A DNA stretch of 64,000 nt, taken from NCBI RefSeq assembly GCF_048773025.1, contig NC_133547.1:8752001-8816000 (forward strand), read 5' to 3'. This document shows positions 33,340-49,826 of the stretch, piece after piece. The position numbers were made by a program, and so were the translations under genes. The DNA comes from Camelus bactrianus (taxonomy: Eukaryota; Chordata; Mammalia; Artiodactyla; Camelidae). Every line of letters starts with the position of its first letter. The stretch's first letter is position 1. The notes beneath the pieces were generated by a model, which saw only the letters and a list, made by a program, of their open reading frames with translations, was not told the origin of the DNA and did no database searches.

Positions 33340-33610
33340 GAAGTTAGGCCCCTTCGCCAAGGCCTTCCTTATATGGGCACGGCCCCGAACGGCCGCCGCT
33401 CATTGGCTGGGGGCGTCACGCGCACGTCTGTCAACAAAGAGGCGGAGGGAAAGTAGTCGGGTGCCCGCCTGCGCGGCTGCAGGAGGAAAGGAGCGAGGGG
33501 GCGGGCCGTTTTTTCCCGTGCACACGCGTGTGCACTGCCCCCTTCTCCCACTGCCCGCAGTGGGGGTTGGGGGTGCTTTGGGGGCGTGTCTAAGTTTCGA
33601 GGGTCGCCTA
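33340..33610 (+). promoter_or_regulatory. CpG promoter-like island inside FBXO46 intron 1
   Basis: A second CpG-rich block lies 2.5 kb upstream of the coding exon. It has a perfect CArg/SRF box ccttatatgg (33367-33376), an inverted CCAAT box attgg (33402-33406), a CRE half-site as cgtca (33414-33418) and a run of GC boxes. It could be an alternative FBXO46 promoter or that of a non-coding RNA. I could not fix an exon or donor. Confidence 0.55.
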
Positions 33611-34770
33611 AGGGGTTGGCGGATTACAAATTTTGCATTTAAGCGATATTTGGAGGGCTTGGGGAAGTTTTTGCGTGGGTGTGGGGGTACTTTGGGGTTC
33701 CCTTGAATTTAGGGGGCACTTTGGGACTTGGATTTGGATTCTTTTGTAGTGTGGAAAGTTCGGTTGTGTTGTAGGGGGTCTCCTTTGTGGTTTGGGGTGT
33801 TTGGTGGGCATAGGATTTGGGGAGTCACGGAGACTTAGAAGCAGAGTCCAAGGGTACCAATCCGGACCCCCAGTGGTGGGCTTTCGGCTCCGTTGACTTC
33901 CTGCCAGTCTGACTCCCGACGGGATTCAACCTTCTGTGCCTCACGTGGAAACAGGGGCTAATAACACTACCTGCTTCATAGAGACGGAGGAGGATTAGCA
34001 GGAATTGTTAGAACAGTACCTAGTAAGCGCCCAGTGAGCGTGCAATAAGCACTCGCCTCTTTATTAACATTTGCGACATTTCTTTGGGAGTATTTGGGAG
34101 GTTCTTTTGAATTTGAGAAATATAGGGCTTGGGATTAGTTTTGTGTATTAGGGAGCTTTTATGTTTTAGTGAGTTACTTTGTGGTTGGGGGGCTTCTGTG
34201 GAATTAGGGAATACATGTGGAGGTTTGGAAAGAGTTTGAGGAGAGTATTTCAGGAAACTGGTCTTTTGGGGCATCTGTGAAGTTGGGAAATTGCTGTGTG
34301 TTGAGTTCTTGGTAGGCATGGGATCTGTGAGGGGTTCGTTGAGATTGAGGCTTTCCGTGCTGGAAGGGATATTTTTAGGTTTGCAAGTTTAACATAGCAT
34401 TTGAAAGGGTCTAGATATTTTGGGATATTTGGGGTATTTGGGGTCTGAATATATTTGCATCTATAGAGAATGAATGGCCTTTGCTCTGCTAACTTTTATT
34501 CCTGGACATTAAGATATGTTGGTGGTTGGTAAACTTAGCCATGTATAGGTTTTAGGGGCTGTGTGGTGATTTTTTTTTTTTTTCTTTTAGCAAGAAAGTG
34601 GGATTTTAGCAGGGCCTGTAAGTAGGGGTAGGTGGGATTAGGGGTTGTTGGGGCAAGGGTTTTTAGGATTAGGACTCTCTGTTTCTGGTGTCTGTGTGTA
34701 TTTGGAGGCTGTCTAGATCTTGAGTGGTGTTTCCAGGGCCATGAAGTGAACTCCAGGGGTTTTAGTTGTG
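33610..34770 (+). repeat. G/T-rich quasi-periodic tract
   Basis: More than 1 kb of sense-strand sequence is dominated by words such as tttggggt, gatttgggg, gtgaagttggga and ttaggggg, with very little C. It lies directly downstream of the intronic CpG island. No clean unit length can be set; local spacing is about 20-28 bases. Confidence 0.6.
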
Positions 34771-34807
34771 TCTGTGGTATTGCCTGAATTTAGAGAAACA
34801 GTATATA

Positions 34808-35035
34808 CTGCAGGGGTCAGCAAACTTTTTCCATAAAGGGCTAGATGATAAGTATTTTAGGCTTTGCAGGCCTGTATGTCCTCTTGTTGCAACTACTCAG
34901 CTCTACCATTGTAGCATGAAAGCTGTCATATACAAATGAACATGTTTCAATAAAATATTATTTGCAGAGACAGGCAGTGGGTCAGATTTGGCCTATGGCT
35001 CAAAGTAGTATGACCAGGAGACAGCAAACTGCTTT
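34808..35035. repeat. hAT-Charlie type non-autonomous DNA transposon
   Basis: It begins caggggtcagcaaactttt, includes taaagggctagatgataa and gttgcaactactcagctc, then caataaaatattatttgc, and ends with a degenerate inverse of its start (gagacagcaaactg). The family is common and old in mammals; the exact subfamily name is not certain. Confidence 0.75.
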
Positions 35036-35880
35036 TGCTGGTCAGTAAGCAAGCGGAAGGTTCAGTGTTTGAAGGATATTTTGGTATTAATATGTCTTGA
35101 GGGAGATGGGCCAGGGAAGGATTGAGACTGTGGGATTGAGACTGTTGGTCCTGCGGTGGAACGTGGTCATGTTGGACTCATTAGCAGAACTGCCTCCAGG
35201 TTAGGTCTTGTACACAAAGTCATTGCAAAATAAAATGGTCCTTATGACGGGCCCTAAATTGGAAACTCTAGAAACTAAGTTTGAGGGCCTGGTTTTGTGT
35301 GATACAAGTTTTCCCCACTCTGAGCCTCAAACTCAGCCAGTTGTGAGCAACTTGAGGTATCTAGACTAGAACAGGCCTTCTCATACTAGGGGTCTGTGGC
35401 TGTGCTTAAGGAAGTTACCTGCACAGTCTCATGCAAGCGTGTGCATTTTTCTGGATGAGGATACACAGCTTGAAGAGATCCTCAAAGAACCTCATGAACC
35501 GGACAAAATGAAGAACTGAATTCTTAAGGGCCGGTCTGGCTCTGACCTCAGATTTTCTTTCCCCGCCCAGCCCACCTCATTCCTTCCTCTGTGGGCTCAG
35601 GTTGCCACAGCTGTGTGCAGGGCTGGGAATTCTTGTCTTTTCAGGAACTTGTTACTGGGTGAGCAAATAGAAAAAGGGGGAGCTATCTGTCATTTGATCC
35701 TTTCACTTCTCTTTCAAGGTTATGGCAGCAGGAAGCCTCTGGATTGTGAGTGAAGCCAGTCAGGCAGCAGAGGTTGGAGCAAGCTGCCAGCTCCAATCAC
35801 ACCCTGGGTTTTACAAGAGCAAGTCTCATCCCCTCTGCCGCCTTCCATTTTGCTCATTGTGCCAGGGAGGTGGGACTAGG

Positions 35881-35984
35881 TTTTTTGTTTTTTTTTTTAA
35901 ATTTAATGGAGGTACTGGAGATTGAACCCAAGACCCCGTGCATGCTAAGCACGAACTCTACTACTGAGGTATATCTACCCCCTG
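35881..35984 (-). repeat. Camelid tRNA-derived SINE (minus strand)
   Basis: A T-run is followed by taatggaggtactggag, attgaacccaagaccc and ctctactactgaggtata, the complement of the SINE head. It lies 80 bases upstream of the FBXO46 coding-exon acceptor. Confidence 0.9.
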
Positions 35985-36064
35985 GAAGGAGAGGTTGAGG
36001 TGAGGGGGATATAGGGAGGGCAGGCTATTCCCCAGCTCCCCTACCACCTCTTCCCTGTCTCCAG

Positions 36065-36143
36065 GTGGCCTGTGGATTCTCCCACCACCATCTAGGTCCT
36101 GAGATGTGGTGAATCACAGCCTGTCTGCCACCATTTCCCCAGA
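36065..36143 (+). other. FBXO46: FBXO46 5' UTR part of exon 2, with upstream ATG
   Basis: The acceptor ccctgtctccag ends at 36064. The 79 bases before the start codon contain atg-tgg-tga at 36104-36112. If exon 1 ends at 25093, a 16-codon uORF begins at its last three bases and ends on the same TGA. Confidence 0.6.
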
Positions 36144-37961
36144 ATGGACCGAGGTAGCCTTCTGCCCTTCCAGCTGTGGTGCCCCCGGCCCTTTGGCACC
36201 TACTCCCAGAACCAGCCTCGCCCACCTTCCGCAGCCCTCAAGCCGTCAGCCTGCCCGGAGCCAGGCAACGGGGCGGAGCCAGACCATGGGCCTGCCCACT
36301 CAGAGAACACACCTCCAGCCTTGGCCACAGAGGCTCCTGCCTCCCAGCCTGGTCCACTTCTTTCAGCAGCAGCTGCTGGCGATGAGGGTCGAGTCTTGCT
36401 GGACACATGGTATGTTATCAAGCCCGGGAATACAAAGGAGAAGGTGGCCTTCTTTGTGGCCCACCAGTGTGGTGGGGGCAGCCGAGCCAGCTCCATGAAG
36501 GTCAAGGGGCACTGGGGCAGTGACAGCTCCAAGGCCAAGCGGAGGAGGCGCTGTCTTGAGCCTACAAAGGCTCCACCAGACCCAGGGGGACAGGAGGGGT
36601 CCCCTGCTGCTGAGGGGGCCCCAGCCTCAGCCAGCGAGGATGTGGACCTGCTCTCTGTGGCCGAGATGGTGGCCCTGGTGGAACAGCGGGCCGCCCTGGC
36701 CCTTCAGAACTACCCACGCCCCAGCACCCCAGCGCCTGTGGTCTTTGTGTCGGCTGAGCAGGGTGGACCTGCCAAGGGGCTGGGGTCGGAGCGGCGGGCT
36801 GGTGGCGGGGACTGCAGCCGTGTAGCTGAGGCGGTGGCCCACTTTGAGGCCCAGCGGGACAACCCTCCAGCCAAGGGCCTCCGCAAGGAGGAGCGGCCTG
36901 GGCCAGGCCCCGGGGAAGTGCGCATCGCCTTCCGGATCTCCAACGGCCGAGAGCCCCGGACACCAGATGGCAGCTTGCCCAATGGGAGCGGGGGCCGGCC
37001 GGGTTGTGCCTACCCTGGCAGCCCAGGTCCTGGGGCCCGGGCCAAGGACAAGATCACCTGCGACCTGTACCAGCTTATCAGCCCCTCTCGGGATGCCCTC
37101 CCCAGCAACGTGGAGTTCCTGCTGGCCAGGGCAGATGAAGCCAGCGAGGGTGAGACCCCAGCCCCTGCCAGGCCTGAGGACACTCCCCCGGCGCCCCCTC
37201 CACCCCCTGCCCGGGACTGCGGAGCATCTGGCTTCCATGTGGACGTGGTGGTAACGGGTGTGGTGGACGAGTGCATCTTCTTTGGTAAGGACGGCACCAA
37301 AAACGTGAAGGAGGAGACGGTGTGCCTGACCGTCAGCCCCGAGGAGCCACCCCCACCTGGCCAGCTCTTCTTCCTCCAGTCCCGTGGGCCAGATGGGCCG
37401 CCCGAGCCACCCCCAGCGGACTCGCCGGCCACCGCGCCAGGCCCCGACGATGCTGAGGGGACGGCGGACACCTCCCTGTGCCGCCTGTACCGGCACGTGT
37501 CGCATGACTTCCTGGAGATCCGCTTCAAGATCCAGCGGTTGCTGGAGCCCCGACAGTACATGCTGCTGCTGCCTGAGCATGTGTTGGTCAAGATCTTCAG
37601 CTTCCTGCCCACGCGGGCCCTGGCGGCCCTCAAGTGCACCTGCCACCACTTCAAGGGTATCATTGAGGCGTTCGGCGTGCGGGCCACAGACTCACGCTGG
37701 AGCCGCGACCCACTCTACCGCGATGACCCTTGCAAGCAGTGCCGCAAGAGATACGAAAAGGGCGATGTGTCTCTCTGCCGCTGGCACCCCAAGCCCTACC
37801 ACCACGACCTGCCTTATGGACGTTCCTACTGGATGTGCTGCCGCCGAGCTGATCGCGAGACGCCCGGCTGCTGCCTGGGGCTGCACGATAACAACTGGGT
37901 GCTGCCCTGCAATGGGCCGGGCGGGGGCGGGGGACGGGCCGGCCGGGAGGAGGGGAGGTGA
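36144..37961 (+). CDS. FBXO46: F-box protein 46 (single coding exon, 605 aa)
   Basis: The whole coding region lies in one exon and begins MDRGSLLPFQLWCPRPF, matching FBXO46 as I remember it (human about 603 aa). Residues 85-110 (LLDTWYVIKPGNTKEKVAFF) are a conserved N-terminal block. A long Pro/Gly/Ala-rich linker follows, then an F-box at about 472-525 (LLPEHVLVKIFSFLPTRALA). A Cys/His-rich tail comes next with C530-x2-C533, C545, H548, C565, C566, C576, C577 and H581, then a Gly/Arg-rich end. F-box proteins are substrate receptors of SCF (SKP1-CUL1) ubiquitin ligases. The ATG context is good (agaATGG). Third positions are GC-rich, which produces long antisense shadow frames. Confidence 0.97.
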   Translation: MDRGSLLPFQLWCPRPFGTYSQNQPRPPSAALKPSACPEPGNGAEPDHGPAHSENTPPALATEAPASQPGPLLSAAAAGDEGRVLLDTWYVIKPGNTKEKVAFFVAHQCGGGSRASSMKVKGHWGSDSSKAKRRRRCLEPTKAPPDPGGQEGSPAAEGAPASASEDVDLLSVAEMVALVEQRAALALQNYPRPSTPAPVVFVSAEQGGPAKGLGSERRAGGGDCSRVAEAVAHFEAQRDNPPAKGLRKEERPGPGPGEVRIAFRISNGREPRTPDGSLPNGSGGRPGCAYPGSPGPGARAKDKITCDLYQLISPSRDALPSNVEFLLARADEASEGETPAPARPEDTPPAPPPPPARDCGASGFHVDVVVTGVVDECIFFGKDGTKNVKEETVCLTVSPEEPPPPGQLFFLQSRGPDGPPEPPPADSPATAPGPDDAEGTADTSLCRLYRHVSHDFLEIRFKIQRLLEPRQYMLLLPEHVLVKIFSFLPTRALAALKCTCHHFKGIIEAFGVRATDSRWSRDPLYRDDPCKQCRKRYEKGDVSLCRWHPKPYHHDLPYGRSYWMCCRRADRETPGCCLGLHDNNWVLPCNGPGGGGGRAGREEGR

Positions 37962-39065
37962 AGCCGGGGGAGGGGGGGGGAAGAGCCCACCATGCCCACC
38001 CCCACCCCCTCCCGCTGGGAGCCGAGGGTCAGGACTGGGTGGCCAGCCCATACCCCCAGTCCGGGCAGCGTTGAGCCCCACTCCAGAACTGAGATGGGTT
38101 CAGGGCGATGACCCAGGAAAACACTTGGCTTGACCCCTACTGGTTTTCTACTCTTGAGACCCTCAAGTAGGGTAGGTTGTTTTTTTTTTTTATCAGCATC
38201 TCAATTTCTTCTCCATTCAGCCCCATCACCCTCCCTGCCACTCCCCATGCCCCAGGGACCCACCAGCAGGGAGCAGACGGCAGCTAATTTTCATACTACT
38301 TAAGGGTTCCCCCATTCTGGCCCCCTTCCATTCCGTCTCCCAGTTCTTGGTCTCAGGAGCTGTTTTTTCCCCAAGAGGCTGCAGCCCACGGTTGGTTCTT
38401 CTCCTGAAACCTACTCCACCAGGGCTCACCTCTTTAGGAATCGGGGGGCTGGCAGATCACGGATCAGATTTGGCACTTTTCCTGGCAGCCTGTCACTTCT
38501 AGACGTCTCCCCCATGAAAACAAAAATCCATTTTCTCCTTAACCTCAAGCTGCCAGTCTCTCTGCTTCCCCTAACGGAGGAGAGGGAGAAAAAAGTTGAA
38601 AATTGAAGTATAAAAAGTCCCCTCCTCCCAATATGTAAGCTGTTGCCATCACTACCCCCCTCCTCGCCCCACAAAAAAAGCTGTGAAGCCTTTTGCCTCG
38701 CTCTTGACAGCGTGGGGGGGCCGGTGGGCAGGGACCGTGGGTTTGAATTTCTGAGTTGTTTTTCCTTCCACTCTGGATACTTGTTCAGGTGTTGCTGGGG
38801 GAGGTCTCGCCACCCTCAGCCACAGGTGTTTCTTTAGAATCCTTTGGTCAACCAAGACCTTGATTTTCAGGCAGTTTCATTGGGGGGTCATTTTGTTTGT
38901 TCTTTTTGGGGTTTTTTTGGGTGGGGGTTTGGGGTTTTTGTTTTGTTTTTTTTTTTTTTGGTTTTGGTTTTTCATCCTTGTGGTTCTGGAAAGCTTCTAA
39001 CATGTGGCATCTGGCCAATTTTGAATTGGTCCTTTGTATAAAATCAATATTTATAAGGTTGGGCT
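37962..39065 (+). other. FBXO46: FBXO46 3' UTR
   Basis: About 1.1 kb follow the stop, first G/C-rich, then with long G- and T-runs (38880-38960). I see no AATAAA. The likeliest end is near the tataaaatcaatatttataa stretch at 39036-39055, followed by a GT-rich downstream element (ggtttgtgtgttgttc). Confidence 0.55.
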
Positions 39066-40589
39066 CAGACTGGTTTGTGTGTTGTTCATGGAGGGGGTTG
39101 GGGAGAGAAGGGAGTCATGATGAGATGGAGAAAGTCGAGAGAGAAGGATCTTTAGCCAAGTCCCTCAGCCTGAGATTATTTTTGACTCTTCATCTGTGTC
39201 AGTTTGGATTTGGAAATCTCAAAATAGTAGAAGCTTAAACAAGATAGTTTTGATTTCTATAGAAACCCAGTGTTGGGCATTATGGTGGCCCTGAAGTCAT
39301 TGGGAACCCAAGCTTCTTCTAGCTCGTTATTTCATCATTCTTTGGCTGTGGCCTCATCCTCATGGTCCAAGATGGCTGCTAGAGCTCCACCCATCACCAT
39401 TTTATAGAAAGTTCCCTTCCTTCCAGTTGTACTACCCTATACTTCTATACACACCTCCCAGGTCAGAACTTTAGGCACATGGAAGGGCTGCAAAGGAGAC
39501 TGGGAAACGCAGTCTTTTAGCCAGGTGCATTATGCCCAACAAAAAACTCGTACTAAAGATCCCTGTAATTGAAGCTTTAAAATATTCAGTTAATTATTTA
39601 CTAAAAGAAGAGGGGAAAATGGATATTGAGTGGTGGCTAATAGTCCCTGACATTCTTATCAAGGAATCAGAATTTTCAAGGAGACAAAGGTATATCATGG
39701 TAGTTACTTAATACTTAGATTTTAGAATCAAAGAGACCTAGGTTTGAATCTTGGCTTGATTTTGTGGGACTTCAGTTTCCTATGGAGGGAAGGCCAGATT
39801 ATTTAGACTCTCCTGCAGAAAACAGGAAGTTAAAAAATCTTAAAAGCATCAAATAGCCAATAAAGTACAGTTAAGGACATATACTAAGCCAGAAATTTAA
39901 GGGAAAGGTCCATGGGGCCCTGAAGCCACTTCTGATCTGAGGACACTTGCTGATGTGAACAAACTTGGATTTCCTATTTGGAGCCTTACTGGGACAAGCA
40001 GGCAGAAGTCAAGGCCAAAGCCTGTCCAAGGGGAGAAATCTAATAGGAGCTGAGATCCCACCGAACTATACGCTCAGATAAGGCTGACCCAGAAGACTGC
40101 AGAGAGGACGTTTTAAACGCTGAGGGAAGCACAGAACTAAGAGAAAGAAAGCAAAAAATGGACCTTGAGAATTTGTGGCCACAGGCTGGTCCTTGGCTTG
40201 GGTTTGTGTCACCGATGTGTCCCAGGGTACTTCTAGCTGAGATGTCTGGCAGAAACCAACAAATCCTCTGGTAGAAAGAGCTATTATCTCGAATCCCCAC
40301 CAATAATTTTTTAGAGAGTGAGTAGTAACAGTCAAATAACGAAATACGCATGGAAATAAAGCAGCATGAGCGAGATCCAGCAGAGGCAACAGAGCAAAAA
40401 CAGACTCACAAAGACTTCAGGTGGTGGAACTGTCAGCCACAGATTAGAAGGGGAAAAAAAGAGCTTGGAAATAACTGCAGGGAAACCAGACCTAAATAAC
40501 GGCCTAGCGGAAATGAAAGGAAAAAACCCACAGGTGGACAATAGCCCAAAGTCAAAACTCAATGTGCTGGGCTAAACAACAAATTAGAC

Positions 40590-40870
40590 ACAACAAATTA
40601 GAGACAAAGATTTATTGAAGTAGAGCTGGGTCTGGAAAGTAGCACAGAGAGAGAGAGAGAGAAAAAAAAAAAGAATGTTTATGGAGGATAGAGGAAGTCT
40701 AACACATTGAACTGGCATTCTAGAATCCGAAGAGAGAATGGTGTAATGGCAATATTCAAAGACACGATGGTTACAAATTCCAGCCAGGTAAAAGTCCAGT
40801 GAGCCCAGCGAGTCCTAGGCAGGATAAATAAAGAGACAAATAATCTAGACATGCTGGGAAAGTGTCCAGC
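40590..40870 (+). mobile_element. Old L1 (L1M or HAL1 type) fragment
   Basis: The phrases tggaggatagaggaagtcta, gagagaatggtgtaatggc, aatattcaaagacacgatgg and tcctaggcaggataaata line up with the ORF1 region of mammalian L1M/HAL1 elements in the right order. It is diverged and truncated, with no long frame. The region from about 40030 may be more of the same element. Confidence 0.6.
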
Positions 40871-41639
40871 TGTGATTGTCCGTAATTGATTTCTCTGCAG
40901 CTCAGTTTCTTAATCTGACAAATGAGAATACTGACAATTCCTCAAAAGGCTGATATGTGAGCCGTTGCACCTACAGTCCTCAACAGTTGTACTCATCAAA
41001 TACACCTTGTGGCCCCTTCATAGTAGGAAGCTGGGGCAGCCTAAGTTTGGGGGACGGTTGGGAGCTGGGGAAGTCATCCCCTTGCCAGGCGTCTGCAGCC
41101 TCATCTGTAAAATGGGGCTCATGATCCTTAACCCAAATTCAAGTGAAAAATGTGCCCAGGCCCCTGGCCCAGTGCCTAGTGTGCAGTACACTCAGCAAGA
41201 TGGCTTGCAGGGAGGTATGAAGGGCCGGGGATGTAACTGAACACACTGCTTCCCCTCTCAACACAGAGGTGATGGTGTCACTTACTTCTGGATGGCTGTG
41301 AGGCTGACGGGGACATGCTGCACTTTTAAGGGGTTGCACCATGCCTGCCAGCCAAGGAATGCACAGACAGGAACTCTCCTTGTGATTGAGACCCTCTTGC
41401 CACCCTGGTTGATGTCTGTCAATTGCCCTTGTGAACTCGACTTCTGTCAATTCCATCTCTAGGAGGCTGTTGGTACCCGGCCCCCACTCCCAACCCCGCT
41501 CTAACTTGGGCCCAGTTAAAAGCCTTAGGGGGAGCTACTTTTTGTCAACAATCTGTAGGTCCAGCACAGGTGATTTTTGGAGGGCAGGTAGGAGATGGGG
41601 GTTGGGAGCAGAGCTGTGGGTGAGAATCGGGGCTCTGTA

Positions 41640-41810
41640 AATAACTGGTTGGTAATCCTCAGCTCTGGCCACCTCATTTGCAAAATGAGAACCGAAATTG
41701 TACCTACCTCCAGATTTGGGGGGAGACTAAATGAGTTGGTATCTGCGAAGTGCTTATAGGGCCTGGCCCACAGTTGATGCCCCATAACTGTCAGCTGCTG
41801 TAGAAGAACG
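41640..41810 (+). repeat. MIR fragment
   Basis: The words ctcatttgcaaaatgagaac, tgagttggtatctgcgaag and gggcctggcccacag follow the 3' half of MIR. Confidence 0.6.
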
Positions 41811-42084
41811 TGAATCAAGGACCTGTTTATCCTCTCTCATCCGATAGCCTGAGTTTCAGCCCATGAGTTCTCTTGAGTCCTCTCCAGCCTTGAGTTGGCT
41901 TGGAAGGCCAATGTGCACCTTTACTCTTTGACCCTCCATCCTGGCCTGGCATCCCTGCGGCCTATTAGAGTCACAAAATCAGCAGGTATGGAACCCGGCA
42001 CAGGACTCCCTTTCTAGGCACCCTCCACTGTATGGGTTGCTTTGGGGTAGGTTTGCTGAGCAGCTGTGAGTGCACCAAACCTGC

Positions 42085-42270
42085 ATCCTTAAGGACAGCG
42101 TGTCCTAAAGTTTGCTAATCATCTGACTTCCTCGGGGACTTGTTACAGAGTCCCGGCCCCTCTCTGAAGTTCTGACTCAGTAGATCTGGGGTGGGACCCT
42201 GGGGAGAGCATTTTTTTAAAATAAGCACCCCAGTTGAGCCTGAAAATCAGATAGGGCAGGGAAATAATTC
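42085..42270 (+). repeat. MER5A-like DNA transposon
   Basis: It contains cctaaagtttgctaatcatc, ctgactcagtagatctgggg and gagcatttttttaaaataag in MER5A order. Confidence 0.65.
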
Positions 42271-43198
42271 CTGGGGCCATCACTAGAGTTGGCAGTTACA
42301 CACACCAGCTCTCACTTGCATACCCACAGCTGAAAGGAAAAGGATTATTTAACTAGTTTACAGTGAATGTAGATATGTCTTATCCATTCCTACAATAAGT
42401 GCCCTCAAACTAACAAAACCCAGCGTTTGCCGAAGTATCTTTTGAGGTACACTAGTTCTGTGAGGTGCTTCCCAATAAAGGGGTTCCATGGTGAAATACT
42501 TTGGGGAACACTGCATTCTCTCTTACTTTTGAAAATTCACATGGTGCAATGAAGAAACTCATTTAATGTCTCACCCCGCTTCAAACCCCTCGTTCATGCA
42601 ACACCTATTTATGCTAGTTTCTGCAGAATATGTTTTGCAGAAGCACCGATTTACTGCCACTTGGATCTGGCAGAATCTGGAGTTCCCAAGTCTTGGCTTC
42701 CATCTCCTCTGTTCCTGCTTCCGAGCACACCCTCTGTGGGCCCCGCGTGGCGCATCTTTGTGGGAGTTGGGTTTGGACTGGTGCAGTAGCAAGGCTGCCA
42801 TTTTGGAGAAGGAACCAACACAAAAACATAAGCCACAGAGAATTCATTTGGTTGTGGGTATTGCTGGTCCAGACGCCAGTCCACAGTTGGCCAACCAAAA
42901 CTGAGAACTGGCACTTGGTCCCTGTAAACCTTCAGCCCAAGTGTTTCCCTCAGGGCAGGGGCCAAGTTCATTCCTTTGGCTCTCACTCCACAGTGGTCTG
43001 TCTCTTCCATGACTTTGAAGAGTGGCAGCTTGAGAGAGTCAAAGAAAGAGGGTCTTCCAGTCACAGCACAAGCAGAGCCAAGGGTGTCACCAAGGACCAG
43101 CCAGCACACCCCAGGCCGGCCTGGCCCAAGCTCCTTGGCTGCAGGGCCCCGGCCACGTCCCCCGCTGGGCGCTTCTCCCTCAGAGTCAGCAGGGGGCG

Positions 43199-49004
<5,806 letters not shown>

Positions 49005-49826
49005 GACAGCTTCGCCCTGAAACCGGCCCGAGACAGCGGATAGAGTTTAGGCCCAGCCAAGTCCCACCCCATGGAATCACCAGACCAATGAACAACAATA
49101 GCAGCTGCACCATCCCACCCTCCAACGAGCAGTAAAGCCAATGGAGACTTTCGTTCTGAGGACACGCCTCCCTGTCTCCTTGGGGCTTTCAGGGTTGGTA
49201 ACCCTGAGAGTTGCACATCCCAAAAGGGAGCGCGAAAGAGATAGGCACCGCCTCAGCGGAGGAGGGGAAGCCAATGAGAGGCGTTAGATCATAGAAAATG
49301 TTCGACTTCCCGGGCGTAAGTACACGCCCCTCACGGATGTAGGCAAAGGACTGGTTATTCGCAGTCCAAAAAATCAACAAATGGTCCCCGAAGAAAAAGG
49401 GGAGCAGTCTATCCCTGAAGCGAGGAGTGGATTGGCTTCGCGGAGGCCCAGCCCCCGAAGGCAAGGCGGGCGGAAGTTTGGAAACAGCTTGTCCTTTCAC
49501 TCCTTCACCCTGTGCGGTTCCACAACAAAATGGTTTGAGTCGGACCCGCTTTATTTCCTCTCCATTCTCGTGAACACCTGTCCCACTGTCCTGAATCTGA
49601 ATGACCTCAAACCACTACGTAAGACTTTTACCCCACAGCTGTGTAGGGCTGGCGGAGATCGCTATGGCAACAGGTCACGCCCCACCCGCTGGTTGGGTTT
49701 GCGCAGGCTCCCACGGAAGTGGGCCGCAGGAAGCGGAAGTCCCGCCTTTCTCGCTCTCTGTTCAGAAGCTGAAGCAACGCGGAGGAGGCAGGAGTGATTT
49801 GAAAGCGCGGCAGCCACCACCACCAT
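49005..49826. promoter_or_regulatory. Bidirectional QPCTL / SNRPD2 promoter
   Basis: About 820 bp separate the two divergent start codons. CCAAT boxes are at 49085-49089, 49138-49142 and 49270-49274 (+), and 49431-49435 (-). ETS-type cggaagt cores are at 49471-49477, 49714-49720 and 49734-49740, clustered on the SNRPD2 side. There is no TATA box. The 3' end includes SNRPD2 exon 1 with the caccaccaccat leader. Open frames across this block look accidental. Confidence 0.75.

Larger units (their letters stand above)
25094..36064 (+). other. FBXO46: FBXO46 intron 1
   Basis: The 11-kb intron starts gtgaga and ends ccctgtctccag. Its first 550 bases are strongly G-rich on the sense strand. It carries MIR, L2, MER5A, a hAT element and camelid SINE insertions, plus a CpG promoter-like island at 33.3-33.6 kb followed by a G/T-rich tract. 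I see no protein-coding exon in it. Confidence 0.65.
39066..42560. other. Repeat-rich gap between FBXO46 and QPCTL
   Basis: No gene is seen. The stretch holds an old interspersed repeat at about 39240-39560, an L1 fragment at 40590-40870, MIR at 41640-41810 and a MER5A-like element at 42085-42270. A minus-strand ATTAAA (42562-42567) about 630 bases past the QPCTL stop is a possible QPCTL polyadenylation signal. Confidence 0.6.

Noticed and set aside
33218-33706. 162-codon frame over the intronic CpG island
   Set aside because: Low-complexity translation of CpG and G-rich DNA; no homology recognised.
36627-37649. 340-codon minus-strand frame inside FBXO46
   Set aside because: Antisense shadow of the high-GC FBXO46 coding exon.
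49381-49797. 138-codon frame across the QPCTL-SNRPD2 promoter
   Set aside because: It crosses CCAAT and ETS boxes of a promoter region and has no recognisable domain.
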